This document shows positions 21,925 to 33,413 of a stretch of 42,180 nt of DNA, piece after piece. The stretch comes from Gemmatimonadota bacterium (GTDB lineage: Bacteria > Gemmatimonadota > Gemmatimonadetes > Gemmatimonadales > GWC2-71-9). The number at the start of each line of letters is the position of its first letter. The stretch's first letter is position 1. Location of the stretch: the NCBI GenBank assembly GCA_003222205.1, contig QHVC01000113.1:1-42180 (forward strand), written 5' to 3'. Below the pieces are notes generated by a model that was given only the letters and a program-made list of their open reading frames with translations, was not told where the DNA came from and did no database searches. The position numbers and the translations under genes were made by a program.

Positions 21925-22684
21925 CCCAGGTCGGTCGCTTCCAGTTCGGGTTGCGCAGCAGCGCGGCAGGGTGATAGGTAACGATCACCGGAATCCCCCG
22001 GAACCGGTGCACGCGGTTGCGGAGCGCCCCGAGTGACTGCTTCGTGTTCAGCAGCGTCTGCGCCGCGGCGTTCCCCATCGCGAGGATCACCTTCGGTTTG
22101 AGCAGGTCGATCTGCCGGAACAGATACGGCACGCACGCCGCGACCTCGTCGTATTGCGGGGTGCGGTTTTCGGGCGGGCGGCACTTCACCACGTTACAGA
22201 TGAACACCTGCTCGCGCTTCAGCTCGATGGCGCCGAGGATCTTGGTGAGGAGCTGGCCCGCCTGGCCAACGAACGGGCGCCCCGTCTCGTCCTCGGTTCG
22301 GCCCGGGCCTTCCCCGACCACCACCAGCCGCGCATCCGCCGGGCCTTCGCCGGGGACGGTGTTGGCGCGGTGCTCGCACAACCGGCACTTGGTGCAGTCG
22401 GCGACGAGGCGCGCGATCGCTTCGAGATCCGCGGCCTGTTGGATCGGATCGGTGGAGAAGAGGTCGTCGCTCGGCGGGTCGAAGGTGAGACCGGCGGGTG
22501 GCAGCGAGTCGGACTGGCCCTTTTCCGTCTTCCCCGGGCTGTCGCCCGGGGTGGTTGGAAGCGGGGTCGATGCCTTACCGTCCGACCGTTCGACAGTCCG
22601 ACTGTCCGACAGCGGCACCGCATCTCCACCCAACAGCCGCTGCTGTTCGAGATACGTCCGCGCGAGTGCCCGGCCGTCAGTCAC
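21887..22684 (-). CDS. Family 4 uracil-DNA glycosylase
   Basis: CTKCRLCEHRANTVPGEGPADARLVVVGEGPGRTEDETGRPFVGQAGQLL...CRPPENRTP...TYHPAALLRNP. Confidence 0.94.
   Translation of the reverse strand: MTDGRALARTYLEQQRLLGGDAVPLSDSRTVERSDGKASTPLPTTPGDSPGKTEKGQSDSLPPAGLTFDPPSDDLFSTDPIQQAADLEAIARLVADCTKCRLCEHRANTVPGEGPADARLVVVGEGPGRTEDETGRPFVGQAGQLLTKILGAIELKREQVFICNVVKCRPPENRTPQYDEVAACVPYLFRQIDLLKPKVILAMGNAAAQTLLNTKQSLGALRNRVHRFRGIPVIVTYHPAALLRNPNWKRPTWDDVRIARRLLDG
22506..22613. repeat. Inverted/tandem 8-bp repeat (GTCCGACA) plus a perfect CCCCGGGC-tgtc-GCCCGGGG hairpin inside the UDG reading frame
   Basis: GTCCGACC GTTCGACA GTCCGACT GTCCGACA at 22580-22611; opposing AGTCGGACT at 22507-22515; stem-loop at 22532-22551. 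Confidence 0.75.
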
Positions 22685-23877
22685 GTGAGCGCCGACTCCA
22701 CGAGGTCGAGGATCCGATCGGCCACGTCGCGCTTGGGGAGGAGCGGCAGGATGACCGGCTCCCCGGCCTTGCTCACGATCGTGACCTTGTTCGTCGTGAC
22801 CTCGAATCCGGCGCCGGGCTCAAGGGCGTCGTTCAGGACCACGAAATCAAGTCGCTTAGTCTGCAGTTTTTCCCGAGCGCGCGCTAGGCCGTCTCCCGTC
22901 TCGAGCGCGAAGCCCACCATGAGGCACGTCTTGGGTCGCTGGAGGGTGGCGATAATGTCCGGCGTCGCCTCCAGCTCGAGCGTGAGATGGCCGTCGCTGC
23001 GTGCTCGCTTCCGGTCCGCCGTGCTCGCGGGACGGAAGTCGGCCGGGGCCGCCGCCATGAACAGCGCCTGCGCGTCCTTGAGCACGGCTTGCACGGCGCG
23101 CTGCATCTCTGCCGTCGTTTCGACGCGCACGGCCGCGGCGCCCGCCGGGAGCGGCAGCTCGGTGGGACCCGTGATCAGTACCACGTCCGCGCCTCGCGCC
23201 AGCGCCGCTTCGGCGAGCGCGTAGCCCATGCGGCCGCTCGAGGGGTTGGTGATGACGCGCACCGGGTCCATGTGCTCGCGCGTGGGGCCGGCGGTCACCA
23301 CCACTTTGCGTCCCGCCCAGCGTCCCCCCCCTTGCCCCGCGAGCAGGCGCTCGGCGGCGGCGAGGATCGCCTCCGGCTCGCTCATGCGGCCGGGCCGCTC
23401 GCTCGGCCCTTCGGCGAGCGGTCCCGCCTCGGGACCGATGAACTGCCAGCCACGTTTCCCCAGCGTCTTGACGTTCGCCTGCGTCGCGGGGTGCGCCCAC
23501 ATGGCGTCGTTCATCGCGGGTGCGCAGAGCACCGGCCCGGTGCGGGCGAGCAGCAGCGCCGCGAGGAGGTCGTCGGCGAGACCCATCGCGGCGCGCGCGA
23601 GGAGGTTGGCCGTGGCCGGCGCGAGGATCACGAGGTCCGGCGTCTTGGCGAGGGCGATGTGGGCGAGGGCGCGCTCGGGCTGCCACAGCGACGTGAGCAC
23701 CGGTCGGCCGGTGAGCGCCTCGAACACCACGGGACGCACGAACTCGGACGCGGCGGCGGTGAGCACCACGTCCACGGCGGCGCGGGCCTCGGTCAGCCGG
23801 CGGGCGAGGACGCAGCTCTTGTACGAGGCGATGCCGCCCGACACGCCGAGGACGACGTGGCGGCCGGCGAGCGGCAT
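22681..23877 (-). CDS. coaBC: Bifunctional phosphopantothenoylcysteine decarboxylase/phosphopantothenate-cysteine ligase
   Basis: LGVSGGIASYKSCVLARRL...APAMNDAMW...VTAGPTREHMDPVRVITNPSSGRMGYALAEAAL. Confidence 0.96.
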   Translation of the reverse strand: MPLAGRHVVLGVSGGIASYKSCVLARRLTEARAAVDVVLTAAASEFVRPVVFEALTGRPVLTSLWQPERALAHIALAKTPDLVILAPATANLLARAAMGLADDLLAALLLARTGPVLCAPAMNDAMWAHPATQANVKTLGKRGWQFIGPEAGPLAEGPSERPGRMSEPEAILAAAERLLAGQGGGRWAGRKVVVTAGPTREHMDPVRVITNPSSGRMGYALAEAALARGADVVLITGPTELPLPAGAAAVRVETTAEMQRAVQAVLKDAQALFMAAAPADFRPASTADRKRARSDGHLTLELEATPDIIATLQRPKTCLMVGFALETGDGLARAREKLQTKRLDFVVLNDALEPGAGFEVTTNKVTIVSKAGEPVILPLLPKRDVADRILDLVESALT

Positions 23878-24089
23878 CAGGCTTCCTGCCGGCGCCGCCG
23901 CACCAGCCGGAACTTCAGGTTGCCCCGGGTGAGCTCGTCGAAGGCCCGCGTCGTGAGCTTTTCCTCGAAGTCGACCGAGCGGTCCCGCGGGAACTCGTTG
24001 ACGAAACGGGCGAACCGCGCCGCCACGAGGACCCCGAGGTACTTGTTGCCCGTCTGGGCCGCGACTTCCACCGGTGTATAGATCCGCAT
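23877..24089 (-). CDS. rpoZ: DNA-directed RNA polymerase omega subunit
   Basis: 70 aa; NKYLGVLVAARFARFVNEF...LTTRAFDELTRGNLKF; located next to gmk. Confidence 0.85.
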   Translation of the reverse strand: MRIYTPVEVAAQTGNKYLGVLVAARFARFVNEFPRDRSVDFEEKLTTRAFDELTRGNLKFRLVRRRRQEA

Positions 24090-24099
24090 TGCTGCTCCT

Positions 24100-24729
24100 T
24101 TAGGTCTGCAGTCCGCGCCGCAGCGCGTCGATCAACTGGGTCTCGACCGGCCTCAGGCCCGTGCGGGGGCGCCGGCCGTCAATGATCGCCCCGATCTCCC
24201 GCACCGCGTCGTCGAGCCGATCGTTGACGACTCGATAATCGAACTCCGCGGCGGCGCCCACTTCCTCCACGGCGCGCCGCAAGCGCGCCGCCAGGTCCGC
24301 CGGCGACTCGCTGCGGCGCTCGCGCAGCCGGTCCAACAGCTCGTCCACCGACGGCGGCAGGATGAACACGCTGATCGATCGCGGCCACGGGTACGCCGCG
24401 CGCACCTGCCGGGCGCCCTCGATCTCGATGTCCATCACCACATGCCGGCCGCTGTTCAGCACCCGCTCGACCTCGCTGCGCAACGTGCCGTACAGGTGTC
24501 CCGCGTACTCCGCGCACTCCAGAAACTCTCCGGCCGCGCGACGGCGCTCGAACTCCGCGCGGCTGAGAAAGTGATACGCCTGCCCGTCCTGCTCTCCCGG
24601 GCGCGGGGGGCGCGTTGTGGCGGAGACCGAATACCCCAGATCCGCGGGCCGCTCGCGGAGCAGCCGCTGCGCGATCGTCGTCTTGCCGCCGCCCGAGGGC
24701 GCCGACAGGATGACGACCGCCCGCGTCAC
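24100..24729 (-). CDS. gmk: Guanylate kinase
   Basis: VVILSAPSGGGKTTIAQRLL...YSVSATTRPPRPGEQDGQAYHFLSRAEFE...ECAEYAGHLYGT; GTG start. Confidence 0.96.
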   Translation of the reverse strand: MTRAVVILSAPSGGGKTTIAQRLLRERPADLGYSVSATTRPPRPGEQDGQAYHFLSRAEFERRRAAGEFLECAEYAGHLYGTLRSEVERVLNSGRHVVMDIEIEGARQVRAAYPWPRSISVFILPPSVDELLDRLRERRSESPADLAARLRRAVEEVGAAAEFDYRVVNDRLDDAVREIGAIIDGRRPRTGLRPVETQLIDALRRGLQT

Positions 24730-25601
24730 TCGAGATTCTCCAGCTGCTCCCGAAACCGCTCCAGTTCGCCTTTCATCGCGATCACCGTCTGCGTGATCGC
24801 CGCGTCGTTCGCCTTCGAGCCGATGGTGTTCACCTCGCGCAGCAGCTCCTGCGCGAGAAAGCCGAGCTGCTTGCCCACCGGCACGCTGGCGGCCAGCGCC
24901 TGCCGGCACGCCGCGAGGTGCGTGCGCAGCCGCACCAGCTCCTCGCTGATATCGACTCGGTCGGCGAGCAGGGCGATCTCGACCGCCAACCGCTGCTCGT
25001 CCACCTTCACGTTGCCCGCGAGCTCGGCCACCGCCTTGCGGAGCCGCTCGTGCTCGGCGGCCAGCCGCGTCGGCGCGCGTCCTTCGACCGCCTGCGCCCC
25101 CGCCTCGAGGGCCTCGAGGCGGGCCCGCAGGTCCTCCGCCAGCGCGCGGCCTTCGCGCTCGCGCATCCCTAACACTGCGGCGACGGCTTGCTCGACGATC
25201 GGCTGCACGTCGCTCCACGTCACCGCGGCCTGGCCGTTGCCGCCCAACGCCAGCACCTCGGGCTGCCGTGCCACGAACGCAAGATCCGGCTCGCCCTTGA
25301 GGTGCAGCTTCTTCTTCAGCTCTTTCAACGCGGCGACTACCTGCCGCGCGCGGACGAGGTCCAGGGACAGGGTCGTCTCGGCTTCGGGAGACTCGAGCCA
25401 GCGAGCCGTCACCGCCACGTGACCCCGGTCCAACAGCTGGCGCAGCCGATCACGCAACTCGGCTTCCACGCCGGCGAGGTCGAAGGGCAGCTTGATCTGC
25501 GCGTTGAAATAGCGGTGGTTGACGGAGCGGATCTCGATCCGCAGCCGTCCCCCGAGCACCGTCCCTTCGGACGCGCCGAATCCCGTCATGCTTCGCGGCA
25601 C
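24726..25601 (-). CDS. YicC/YloC-family endoribonuclease
   Basis: SMTGFGASEG...IEIRSVNHRYFNAQIKLP...GKQLGFLAQELLREVNTIGSKANDAAIT. Confidence 0.93.
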   Translation of the reverse strand: MPRSMTGFGASEGTVLGGRLRIEIRSVNHRYFNAQIKLPFDLAGVEAELRDRLRQLLDRGHVAVTARWLESPEAETTLSLDLVRARQVVAALKELKKKLHLKGEPDLAFVARQPEVLALGGNGQAAVTWSDVQPIVEQAVAAVLGMREREGRALAEDLRARLEALEAGAQAVEGRAPTRLAAEHERLRKAVAELAGNVKVDEQRLAVEIALLADRVDISEELVRLRTHLAACRQALAASVPVGKQLGFLAQELLREVNTIGSKANDAAITQTVIAMKGELERFREQLENLE

Positions 25602-25643
25602 AGACTTTAAGGCTAATCGGGCGAAGCACTTAGGTCAACGCGT

Positions 25644-27437
25644 TCAGTTGGTGAATGTCCAGCGCACTCCGAAGTACTGAAAGCGTCGCGGATAACTCAG
25701 GCCGTGGACATAGCTGCCGCGGAAGAAGTTGCTGTTGCGCACCACCCAGAACGCGGTGACGCCCGCGATCTGCATCTGCAGGTCGTTCTCGATGAACGTG
25801 GCGCCCGCGAGCGGCACCTGCACCACGTTGCCGAGCGTGTCGCGATGCACGCCGCCCAGGCCGCGACTCCACGACTCCACCGCGAACTCCCCGCGCAGGG
25901 CGAACACGCCGCTCTTGTACACGCGCCAGAACCGCGAGAAGAACGTCGCCGAGAACCGCGCGTGCCGCGGCGGCTCGAAGTCGCCGCCGCCGCGGATCGG
26001 GTCGAAATACCATCCCGAAAGCGTGAGGCCCGCCACGGGCCGGACGCTGGCGATGAGCTGGAGGTAGCGGCTTTGCGGCACGGGGCCGAACCCGTTGATC
26101 GAATCGCGGCCCGACAGCCCGGATGGGAAACCGAGCGGCTGGTACGGATCGCGCCGCACGCCGGCTGCTTCCACCGTCCCGAATCGGCTCTCCCAGCGCA
26201 CCGCGCCCGAGAAGTCGAGGGCCCATTGCGTGCCGCCGGTGGCCAGGGCCGGAGCCGTCGCATCCCGCATCGACGCCACGTCGCCGTGGAGGGAGAATCC
26301 CAGCGGCAACGACAGGCCGCCGCTCGCGTGCGCGCGGCGGCCCGTGCGGCGGCCGGCGTACCGGGCGATGCGGCCGTCGGCCGCCAGCGTGAGCCGTGGG
26401 ACGGGCGTCCAGCCGCCTTCCACCTCGACCGACGAGCGGGGGAGGAAGTCGCTGAACCGACCGGTCACGGCCAGGCTCGCACGGCGCCAGGTCTGGCGCG
26501 CCGCAACCTGGGCCAGCGCCCCCGAGCGGCCGGGGATCGCCGTGTCGCGGCTGATGGACGTGCGCAGCAGCGCGGCCTCGAAGCGCGGCCCCAGCCCGTC
26601 GGCGCGGGCGCCGGCGAAGACGCGCAGCAGCCCGTCTTGACGCTTGAACCGCCAGCGGTCCACCACGCCGACTCTCGCGCTGCGATCCCACGTGGAGCTC
26701 AGCACCTCATAGGAGATTCCCAGGCGGCCGCCGGGGATGTACTCCCCCTTGAGCCACAGGTCGACGCTGTTGAACGCGGTGGTGGAAGTCGCCGCGTCGT
26801 CGTTGATCGCGTTCCAGTCCGCGGCAAGTGCCAGCCCCATCCCCGAGCGCCAGCGGCGCGCGAACGTGCCGCGGTAGTCGGCGACGGACAGGTCGCCGGT
26901 CTCGATGCGCACGCTGCTCGTCGGGACGGTGGATCGCTGGCGGGAGGTCGTCAGGTACACGCGCAGCGTTGCGGGGAGGACGATGACGTCCACGCGCTCC
27001 AGCGGCGCCAGGGAGACGCGGGCGAGGTCCAGAAATACGGAATCGCGGCCCAGCGGCAGATACGGCACGCCGTCCCAGTACACCTCGATCCCCGGTGGCC
27101 CACGGCCCCCGAAGAGGGCGACCTCCGGCGCGCCGTACGCCCCGCCCCGGGCGATATAAACGCCGGGGACGTGCAGCAGCAGATCCGCGAGCGTCGTCGC
27201 GTCCGAGAAGCGCAGGGAATCGGCGTCGAAGGTGTAGCGGGTGCCGTGGGGGAGCGGCCCGGCGGGAAGCGCTGGGGCGAACGCCGCCAGATAGTGCGGG
27301 ATGGTGTCGGGCGGAGTGGTGTCGCGCGCGCGAGCGCCGCTGGTGTCGCGGGCGGTCGTGTCCGCTTGGGCGGCCGCGGGCGGGGGAGCCGCCGCGATGC
27401 CAAGGAGAGTCGCGACGAGGAGCGCCCGCCGGATCAA
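25644..27437 (-). CDS. TonB-dependent-receptor-like outer membrane protein (plug plus beta-barrel)
   Basis: Signal peptide; plug-like DADSLRFSDATTLADLLLHVPGVYIARGG...VALFGGRGPPGIEVYWDGVPYLP; C-terminal FQYFGVRWTFTN; TTG start overlapping the pepA stop. Confidence 0.75.
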   Translation of the reverse strand: MIRRALLVATLLGIAAAPPPAAAQADTTARDTSGARARDTTPPDTIPHYLAAFAPALPAGPLPHGTRYTFDADSLRFSDATTLADLLLHVPGVYIARGGAYGAPEVALFGGRGPPGIEVYWDGVPYLPLGRDSVFLDLARVSLAPLERVDVIVLPATLRVYLTTSRQRSTVPTSSVRIETGDLSVADYRGTFARRWRSGMGLALAADWNAINDDAATSTTAFNSVDLWLKGEYIPGGRLGISYEVLSSTWDRSARVGVVDRWRFKRQDGLLRVFAGARADGLGPRFEAALLRTSISRDTAIPGRSGALAQVAARQTWRRASLAVTGRFSDFLPRSSVEVEGGWTPVPRLTLAADGRIARYAGRRTGRRAHASGGLSLPLGFSLHGDVASMRDATAPALATGGTQWALDFSGAVRWESRFGTVEAAGVRRDPYQPLGFPSGLSGRDSINGFGPVPQSRYLQLIASVRPVAGLTLSGWYFDPIRGGGDFEPPRHARFSATFFSRFWRVYKSGVFALRGEFAVESWSRGLGGVHRDTLGNVVQVPLAGATFIENDLQMQIAGVTAFWVVRNSNFFRGSYVHGLSYPRRFQYFGVRWTFTN

Positions 27438-28923
27438 GCGCCGGCGCGACGCAGCAGGAACTCGGTGAACAACCGCACGCCGATCGCCGTCGGCCCCTTG
27501 ACCTGATGCGGGCCTTCGCTGTCGGTGTAGGCGGTCCCCGCGATGTCGAGGTGCGCCCACGGGAACCCTTCGACGAACTCTCGCAGGAACCATCCACCGG
27601 CGATGGTGCCCGCGCTGCGGCCGCCGGAGTTGCGCACGTCGGCGATGTCCGACTTGACCAGCTCCCGGTACTCCTCCCAGAGCGGCAGCGGCCAGCACCG
27701 CTCGCCCGCCCGCTCCCCCGCCTCGCGCACCTCCCCGAGCAGCGCCTCGTCGGTGCCCATCAGGCCGATCGCCTCCTTGCCGAGGGCGATGCTGACGGCG
27801 CCCGTGAGCGTTGCGGCGTCGAGCACGGCGCCGGGCTTGTAGCGTCGCGCCCACGACAGCGCGTCGCACAAGATCAGCCGGCCTTCGGCGTCGGTGTTCA
27901 CGATCTCGATGGTCTTGCCGAGGTGGCTTTTGACGACGTCCCCGGGCTTGATCGCCGTCCCCGACGGCAGATTCTCCGTCGAAGGGATCACCCCGATCAC
28001 GTTCACTTTGGGCTTCAGGGTCCCCAATGCCTCGAACGCGCCGAGCACGGCCGCCGCGCCGGACATGTCGTACTTCATGTCCTCCATGCTCTGCGCCGGC
28101 TTGATCGAGATGCCGCCGGAATCGAACGTGACGCCCTTGCCGACGAGCACGACCGGACCGCCGTCTCCCCCGCCCTGGTATTCCAGGGTGATGAACCGGG
28201 GCTCCTGCGCCGAGCCCTGCGCCACGGCGAGCAGGGCGCCCATCCCTTCCTTCTTGATGGCGGCGAGATCGAGCACCGTCACCTTCACGCCGTGTTTCTT
28301 GCCGAGCGCCACGGCCTGGTCGGCGAGGTACGTCGGGGTACAGACGTTGCCGGGCAGCATCTGCAGATGCCGCGTGTACCGCGCCCCGGCGGCGATCGCC
28401 GCCCCGATGCGTCGACCGGCTTCGGCCTCCTTGGCGTCCTTGGCGTCGACGACCACGTCCACGGCCTCGACTTCGACGCGCGGCTCTTCGCCGGCCTGTT
28501 TGAGGTCGGTGAAGATCCAGGCACCGTGCGCGGCGCCTTCCACCGCGAGCTGGCCCCAATCGCGGGCGTTGACGCCGCCCCGCGCTTCAGCGGCCACGAG
28601 CAGCGCGAAACTCTTGGCGCCGAGCACGCGGGCGCGCTTGGCCGCCACGGCCGCGGCGCGACGCAGGCTGGTGCGGGTGACGTCGGCGCTCTTGCCGATC
28701 CCCACGACGAGCAGGCGCTGGATCTTGCCGGCTGCCGGATACAGCAGTTGGGTCTCGTCGCGTTTGCCCTTGAAATCACCGCCAGCGATCGCCCGGGCCA
28801 TTACCCCGCCGGTCGCCCGGTCGAGGGCGGCGAGCGACGCGGGCACCGTGGTGCCGGCTGGAACGATCACCGCCAGGAGGGGAGTCTCGAGGTCCCCCGG
28901 GGGGGTCGTGACGATGGCGCTCT

Positions 28924-28927
<4 letters not shown>
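27434..28927 (-). CDS. pepA: Leucyl aminopeptidase (M17)
   Basis: [36 protein letters not shown]...[14 protein letters not shown]. Confidence 0.96.
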
Positions 28928-30138
<1,211 letters not shown>

Positions 30139-30140
30139 GG

Positions 30141-31283
30141 TCAGCCTCGCTTTCTGAGCGGCGTCCAGCGGCGGTTGAGCGGGCCCACATACTCGGCGCG
30201 CGGCCGGATCAGCCGGTTGTCGGCGTGCTGTTCGAGCACGTGCGCGCACCACCCGCTCACGCGACTCGCGACGAAGATGGGCGTGTACAGGTCTAGCGGG
30301 ATGCCCATCACGTAATAGAGCGTCGCCGAGTAAAAGTCCACGTTGCAGTACAGACCCTTCTCGCGCTTCACGACGTCCTCGATGATGCGCTGGATCCCGA
30401 ACCAGTGCGACTGGCCGAACTTGCGGCCCAGCTCCTCGGACATGCGCCGCAGATGGCTCGCCCGCGGGTCCTCGGTCCGGTACACCCGATGCCCGAAGGC
30501 CATGATGCGCTCCTTGCGCGCCAGGCGCTCGCGCACCCAGGACTCGGCGCGGTCTGGGGTCTTGATGTCGAGCAGCATCTTCATGGCCTCGGTGTTGGCG
30601 CCGCCGTGCAGCGGTCCGGCGAGGGCGGCGATCGCGCCCGTGACGGCGCCGTGGACGTCGGCGAGCGTCGCGGCGATGACCCGGGCCGCGAACGTCGAAG
30701 CGTTGAGCTCGTGGTCGGCGTGGAGGATGAGCGCCACGTCGAACGCCCGGACCACCTCGGTCTCGGGGATTTCCCCCGTCAGCAGGTACAGCGTGTTGGC
30801 GGCGAGGGAGAGCCCGCGCCGCGGCGTGAGGGGCTTTTGGCCGGAGCGCAGGCGCTGGAAGGCGCCGAGCATGGTCGGCAGCTGGGCGATGAGCCGCACC
30901 GCCTTGCGGTACTCGGCCGCCCGGCTGTCGTCGCCGCGGTCGGGGTCTACGAAGACTGCGGCGCTGACGGCGGTGCGCAACACGTGCATCGGGTTCGCCC
31001 CGGCCGGCGCGTCCTTGATGATGCGCAGCACCACGCGATCGAGCTTCTGTGACGCCTTGATCTGAGCCGTGAAGGATTTGAGCTGGGCCCGCGTCGGCAG
31101 ATCGCCGTTGAGCAGCAGGTAGGCGGTTTCCTCGAAGGTCGAGTGGTCGGCGAGATCGTGGATGTCGTAGCCCCGGTAGACGAGCCGGCCCTCGTCCCCG
31201 AACACGGTGCACACGGCCGACTCGGTGGCGACGACCCCTTCGAGACCCTTGGTGAACGCGCTGTCGGGGGTGGCCGTGGGCAT
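30141..31283 (-). CDS. gltA: Citrate synthase
   Basis: [36 protein letters not shown]...[51 protein letters not shown]. Confidence 0.95.
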   Translation of the reverse strand: MPTATPDSAFTKGLEGVVATESAVCTVFGDEGRLVYRGYDIHDLADHSTFEETAYLLLNGDLPTRAQLKSFTAQIKASQKLDRVVLRIIKDAPAGANPMHVLRTAVSAAVFVDPDRGDDSRAAEYRKAVRLIAQLPTMLGAFQRLRSGQKPLTPRRGLSLAANTLYLLTGEIPETEVVRAFDVALILHADHELNASTFAARVIAATLADVHGAVTGAIAALAGPLHGGANTEAMKMLLDIKTPDRAESWVRERLARKERIMAFGHRVYRTEDPRASHLRRMSEELGRKFGQSHWFGIQRIIEDVVKREKGLYCNVDFYSATLYYVMGIPLDLYTPIFVASRVSGWCAHVLEQHADNRLIRPRAEYVGPLNRRWTPLRKRG

Positions 31284-31389
31284 GATCGGAACGCCGAGTC
31301 GAGGTGGAGGTATCACCCGGGGTCGCTACAGACTACCCAGGCGCTGTCGGGTTGCGCCACCCTCCCGGTGGCCGCTAGACTGGAGCCCC

Positions 31390-31728
31390 ATGCGACGCGG
31401 AAGCCTGCTCGCCCTGCTGTTCGCCGCCAGCTGTTGGCTCGGTGCCGGACCCGGAGGTATTACCCTCCAGGCCGTGCTGGCGTGCCGGTATCACGCGACG
31501 CTGCAGGGGCACCACACGCATCACATGCCGGCGGTGCCGCCGGGCGCGCCGTGTTTCTGCGACCAGATGACGGGCGGCGGAGACCTGCTCCCGTCGGCGG
31601 CGGTGCTGACGCCCGCGCCGATCGCCGCATTGATCCTGACCGGCGAGACCGTCGTCGCCTTCCCCCATCCCCCATCCTCCTTCCCGGGCTTTTCCCCGGT
31701 TCCGTTGACGCCTCCTCCGATCGCCTGA
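31390..31728 (+). CDS. Small secreted His/Cys-containing protein, unknown function
   Basis: MRRGSLLALLFAASCWLGAGP signal; ACRYHATLQGHHTHHMPAVPPGAPCFCDQM. Confidence 0.6.
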   Translation: MRRGSLLALLFAASCWLGAGPGGITLQAVLACRYHATLQGHHTHHMPAVPPGAPCFCDQMTGGGDLLPSAAVLTPAPIAALILTGETVVAFPHPPSSFPGFSPVPLTPPPIA

Positions 31729-31777
31729 GCGTGTAGTCGGCCGGCGATTCTCGTTCATTCATTTCCGGAGGAGGAGT

Positions 31778-32851
31778 ATGCGCACCGCTTTGTGCTGTGC
31801 GCTCCTGAGCCTGGCCGCGGGCGCGGCCGGGGCGCAGGAGCGTGAAGTCACCTTCGAAGCGCCGAAACCGGTAACCGTCAGCGGCTTTGCCGTGGGGCTG
31901 TTCTCCTGGGATCGCGAGCAGGCGGCGAATTCCGCCCTGGCCTCGAAGCTCGCCGTCAGCCTGTTCCGGCCGTGGTCGGACAACCTCTATCTCTTCGGCC
32001 AGCTGACCACCCACGTCGCTCCGGGCGACAGCGGCGCCACTACGACCGAGATCGAGATCGACAACCTCATCGTCAGCTGGACGCCGCCCGGCGCCGCGGC
32101 GCTGAACGTCATTTTCGGACGCTTCGACGCGCCGCTCGGCTTCGAGCGCGACGACGAGCCGCTGAACCTGGTCCCGACCAACTCGTTCAACTTCGGGCTG
32201 GCCCGCCCCGCCAAGCTCACCGGGCTCGTCGCGCGCTACACGCTGAGCCCGCGCCTGGCGGCGGCGCTGATCGCCGCCAACGGCTGGGACGCCGCGATCG
32301 ACAACAACTCCGGAAAGACCGGCGGGCTGCGCCTGGAATGGCTGCCGGCGGAGGGAGCCGCGTTCGGCGCCACGGCGCTATACGGGCCGGAGGGCGCCGC
32401 GACCAACGCCAATCCGCGCACCCTGGTCACGGCGGATGCGACCGTGCAGCGCGGGTCGCACCTCATCGTGGGCGGCGAGCTCAATCGCGGGCGGCAACGC
32501 ACGGGCGCTGCGATCGCCAGCTGGACCGGCGGCGCCGTGACCGCCTTCTGGCGGCTGGGCCGCTCCACCGGCCTGACGGTGCGCGGCGATCTGCTCGACG
32601 ACCCTGACGGCTTCACGACCGGAACGCCGCAGACGCTCCGATCCCTGACGGTCTCGCCCTGGTACTTCTACCGCGAGGCGCAGGAGGGGATTTTCAGCGC
32701 GATCGAGCACACGTCGTTCCGTCTTCCGGCGTTCGCGCTGCGGCCGGCACTGCGCTTCGACCATTCGACGGCCGCGTTCTTCGCGGAGCACACGGGCGGC
32801 TTCACGCGCACGCACGTTTCCGCGGTCGTCGAGCTGGTCTACCTCTTCTAA
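31778..32851 (+). CDS. Outer-membrane beta-barrel (porin-like) protein
   Basis: Signal peptide ...AAGAQ; alternating amphipathic strands; FGRFDAPLGFERDDEPLNLVPTNSFNF resembles the BBP2/OmpL-type barrel; terminal VVELVYLF; strong RBS ggaggaggag upstream. Confidence 0.75.
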   Translation: MRTALCCALLSLAAGAAGAQEREVTFEAPKPVTVSGFAVGLFSWDREQAANSALASKLAVSLFRPWSDNLYLFGQLTTHVAPGDSGATTTEIEIDNLIVSWTPPGAAALNVIFGRFDAPLGFERDDEPLNLVPTNSFNFGLARPAKLTGLVARYTLSPRLAAALIAANGWDAAIDNNSGKTGGLRLEWLPAEGAAFGATALYGPEGAATNANPRTLVTADATVQRGSHLIVGGELNRGRQRTGAAIASWTGGAVTAFWRLGRSTGLTVRGDLLDDPDGFTTGTPQTLRSLTVSPWYFYREAQEGIFSAIEHTSFRLPAFALRPALRFDHSTAAFFAEHTGGFTRTHVSAVVELVYLF

Positions 32852-32861
32852 GGACGCAGCG

Positions 32862-33413
32862 ATGCTTTACGACCTGTCTCGCGCCGACGCACGGGTGAAG
32901 TGGTTGGTGACGTGTCTCCTGCTCACCTTCGCCCTTGCCTACGGTTTCGGTGGGTGGATGGTCGCCCTGTACGCCGGGTTCGGCCCCAAGCAGGTGGCGG
33001 CGACCTACGCTCCGTCCCAGATGTCCATGGCGATGCCGCCGGAAAGCACGGTGGTGGTCGAGCACCCGATGACGATGAGCCAGTTCGCGGAGGCGGCCCC
33101 GCATCAGGTGGATACCGCGCTTCTGGTTCAGGACACGCACGTCCACGTGCCGATGTACGGCGTGATCGCGGCGTGTTTGTCGGTCGTGGTGCTCGGCCTC
33201 AGGATGTCCCGGCGCGCCGCGCTGGGGACGATCTCGCTGTTGTTCGCCGCGCCGTGGCTCGATTTCCTCGGCATGTGGCTGACCAAGTTCCTCGCGCCCG
33301 GCTTCGCGTGGCTGACGATCGTGGGCGGCTGGGCGATGGCGGCGGGCCTCGTGATCGTTACGGTGATGGCTCTGTGGCAGATGTGGCTCATGAAGGAAAG
33401 GACCGTGTCATGA
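32862..33413 (+). CDS. Four-TM membrane protein with a Met/His-rich extracytoplasmic segment
   Basis: MLYDLSRADARVKWLVTCLLLTFALAYGFGG...MSMAMPPESTVVVEHPMTMSQF...DTHVHVPMYGVIAACLSVVVLGL... Confidence 0.75.
   Translation: MLYDLSRADARVKWLVTCLLLTFALAYGFGGWMVALYAGFGPKQVAATYAPSQMSMAMPPESTVVVEHPMTMSQFAEAAPHQVDTALLVQDTHVHVPMYGVIAACLSVVVLGLRMSRRAALGTISLLFAAPWLDFLGMWLTKFLAPGFAWLTIVGGWAMAAGLVIVTVMALWQMWLMKERTVS

Noticed and set aside
25704-27506. 600-aa plus-strand ORF
   Set aside because: Antisense to the TonB-like outer-membrane protein gene; composition is typical of a GC-rich shadow frame.
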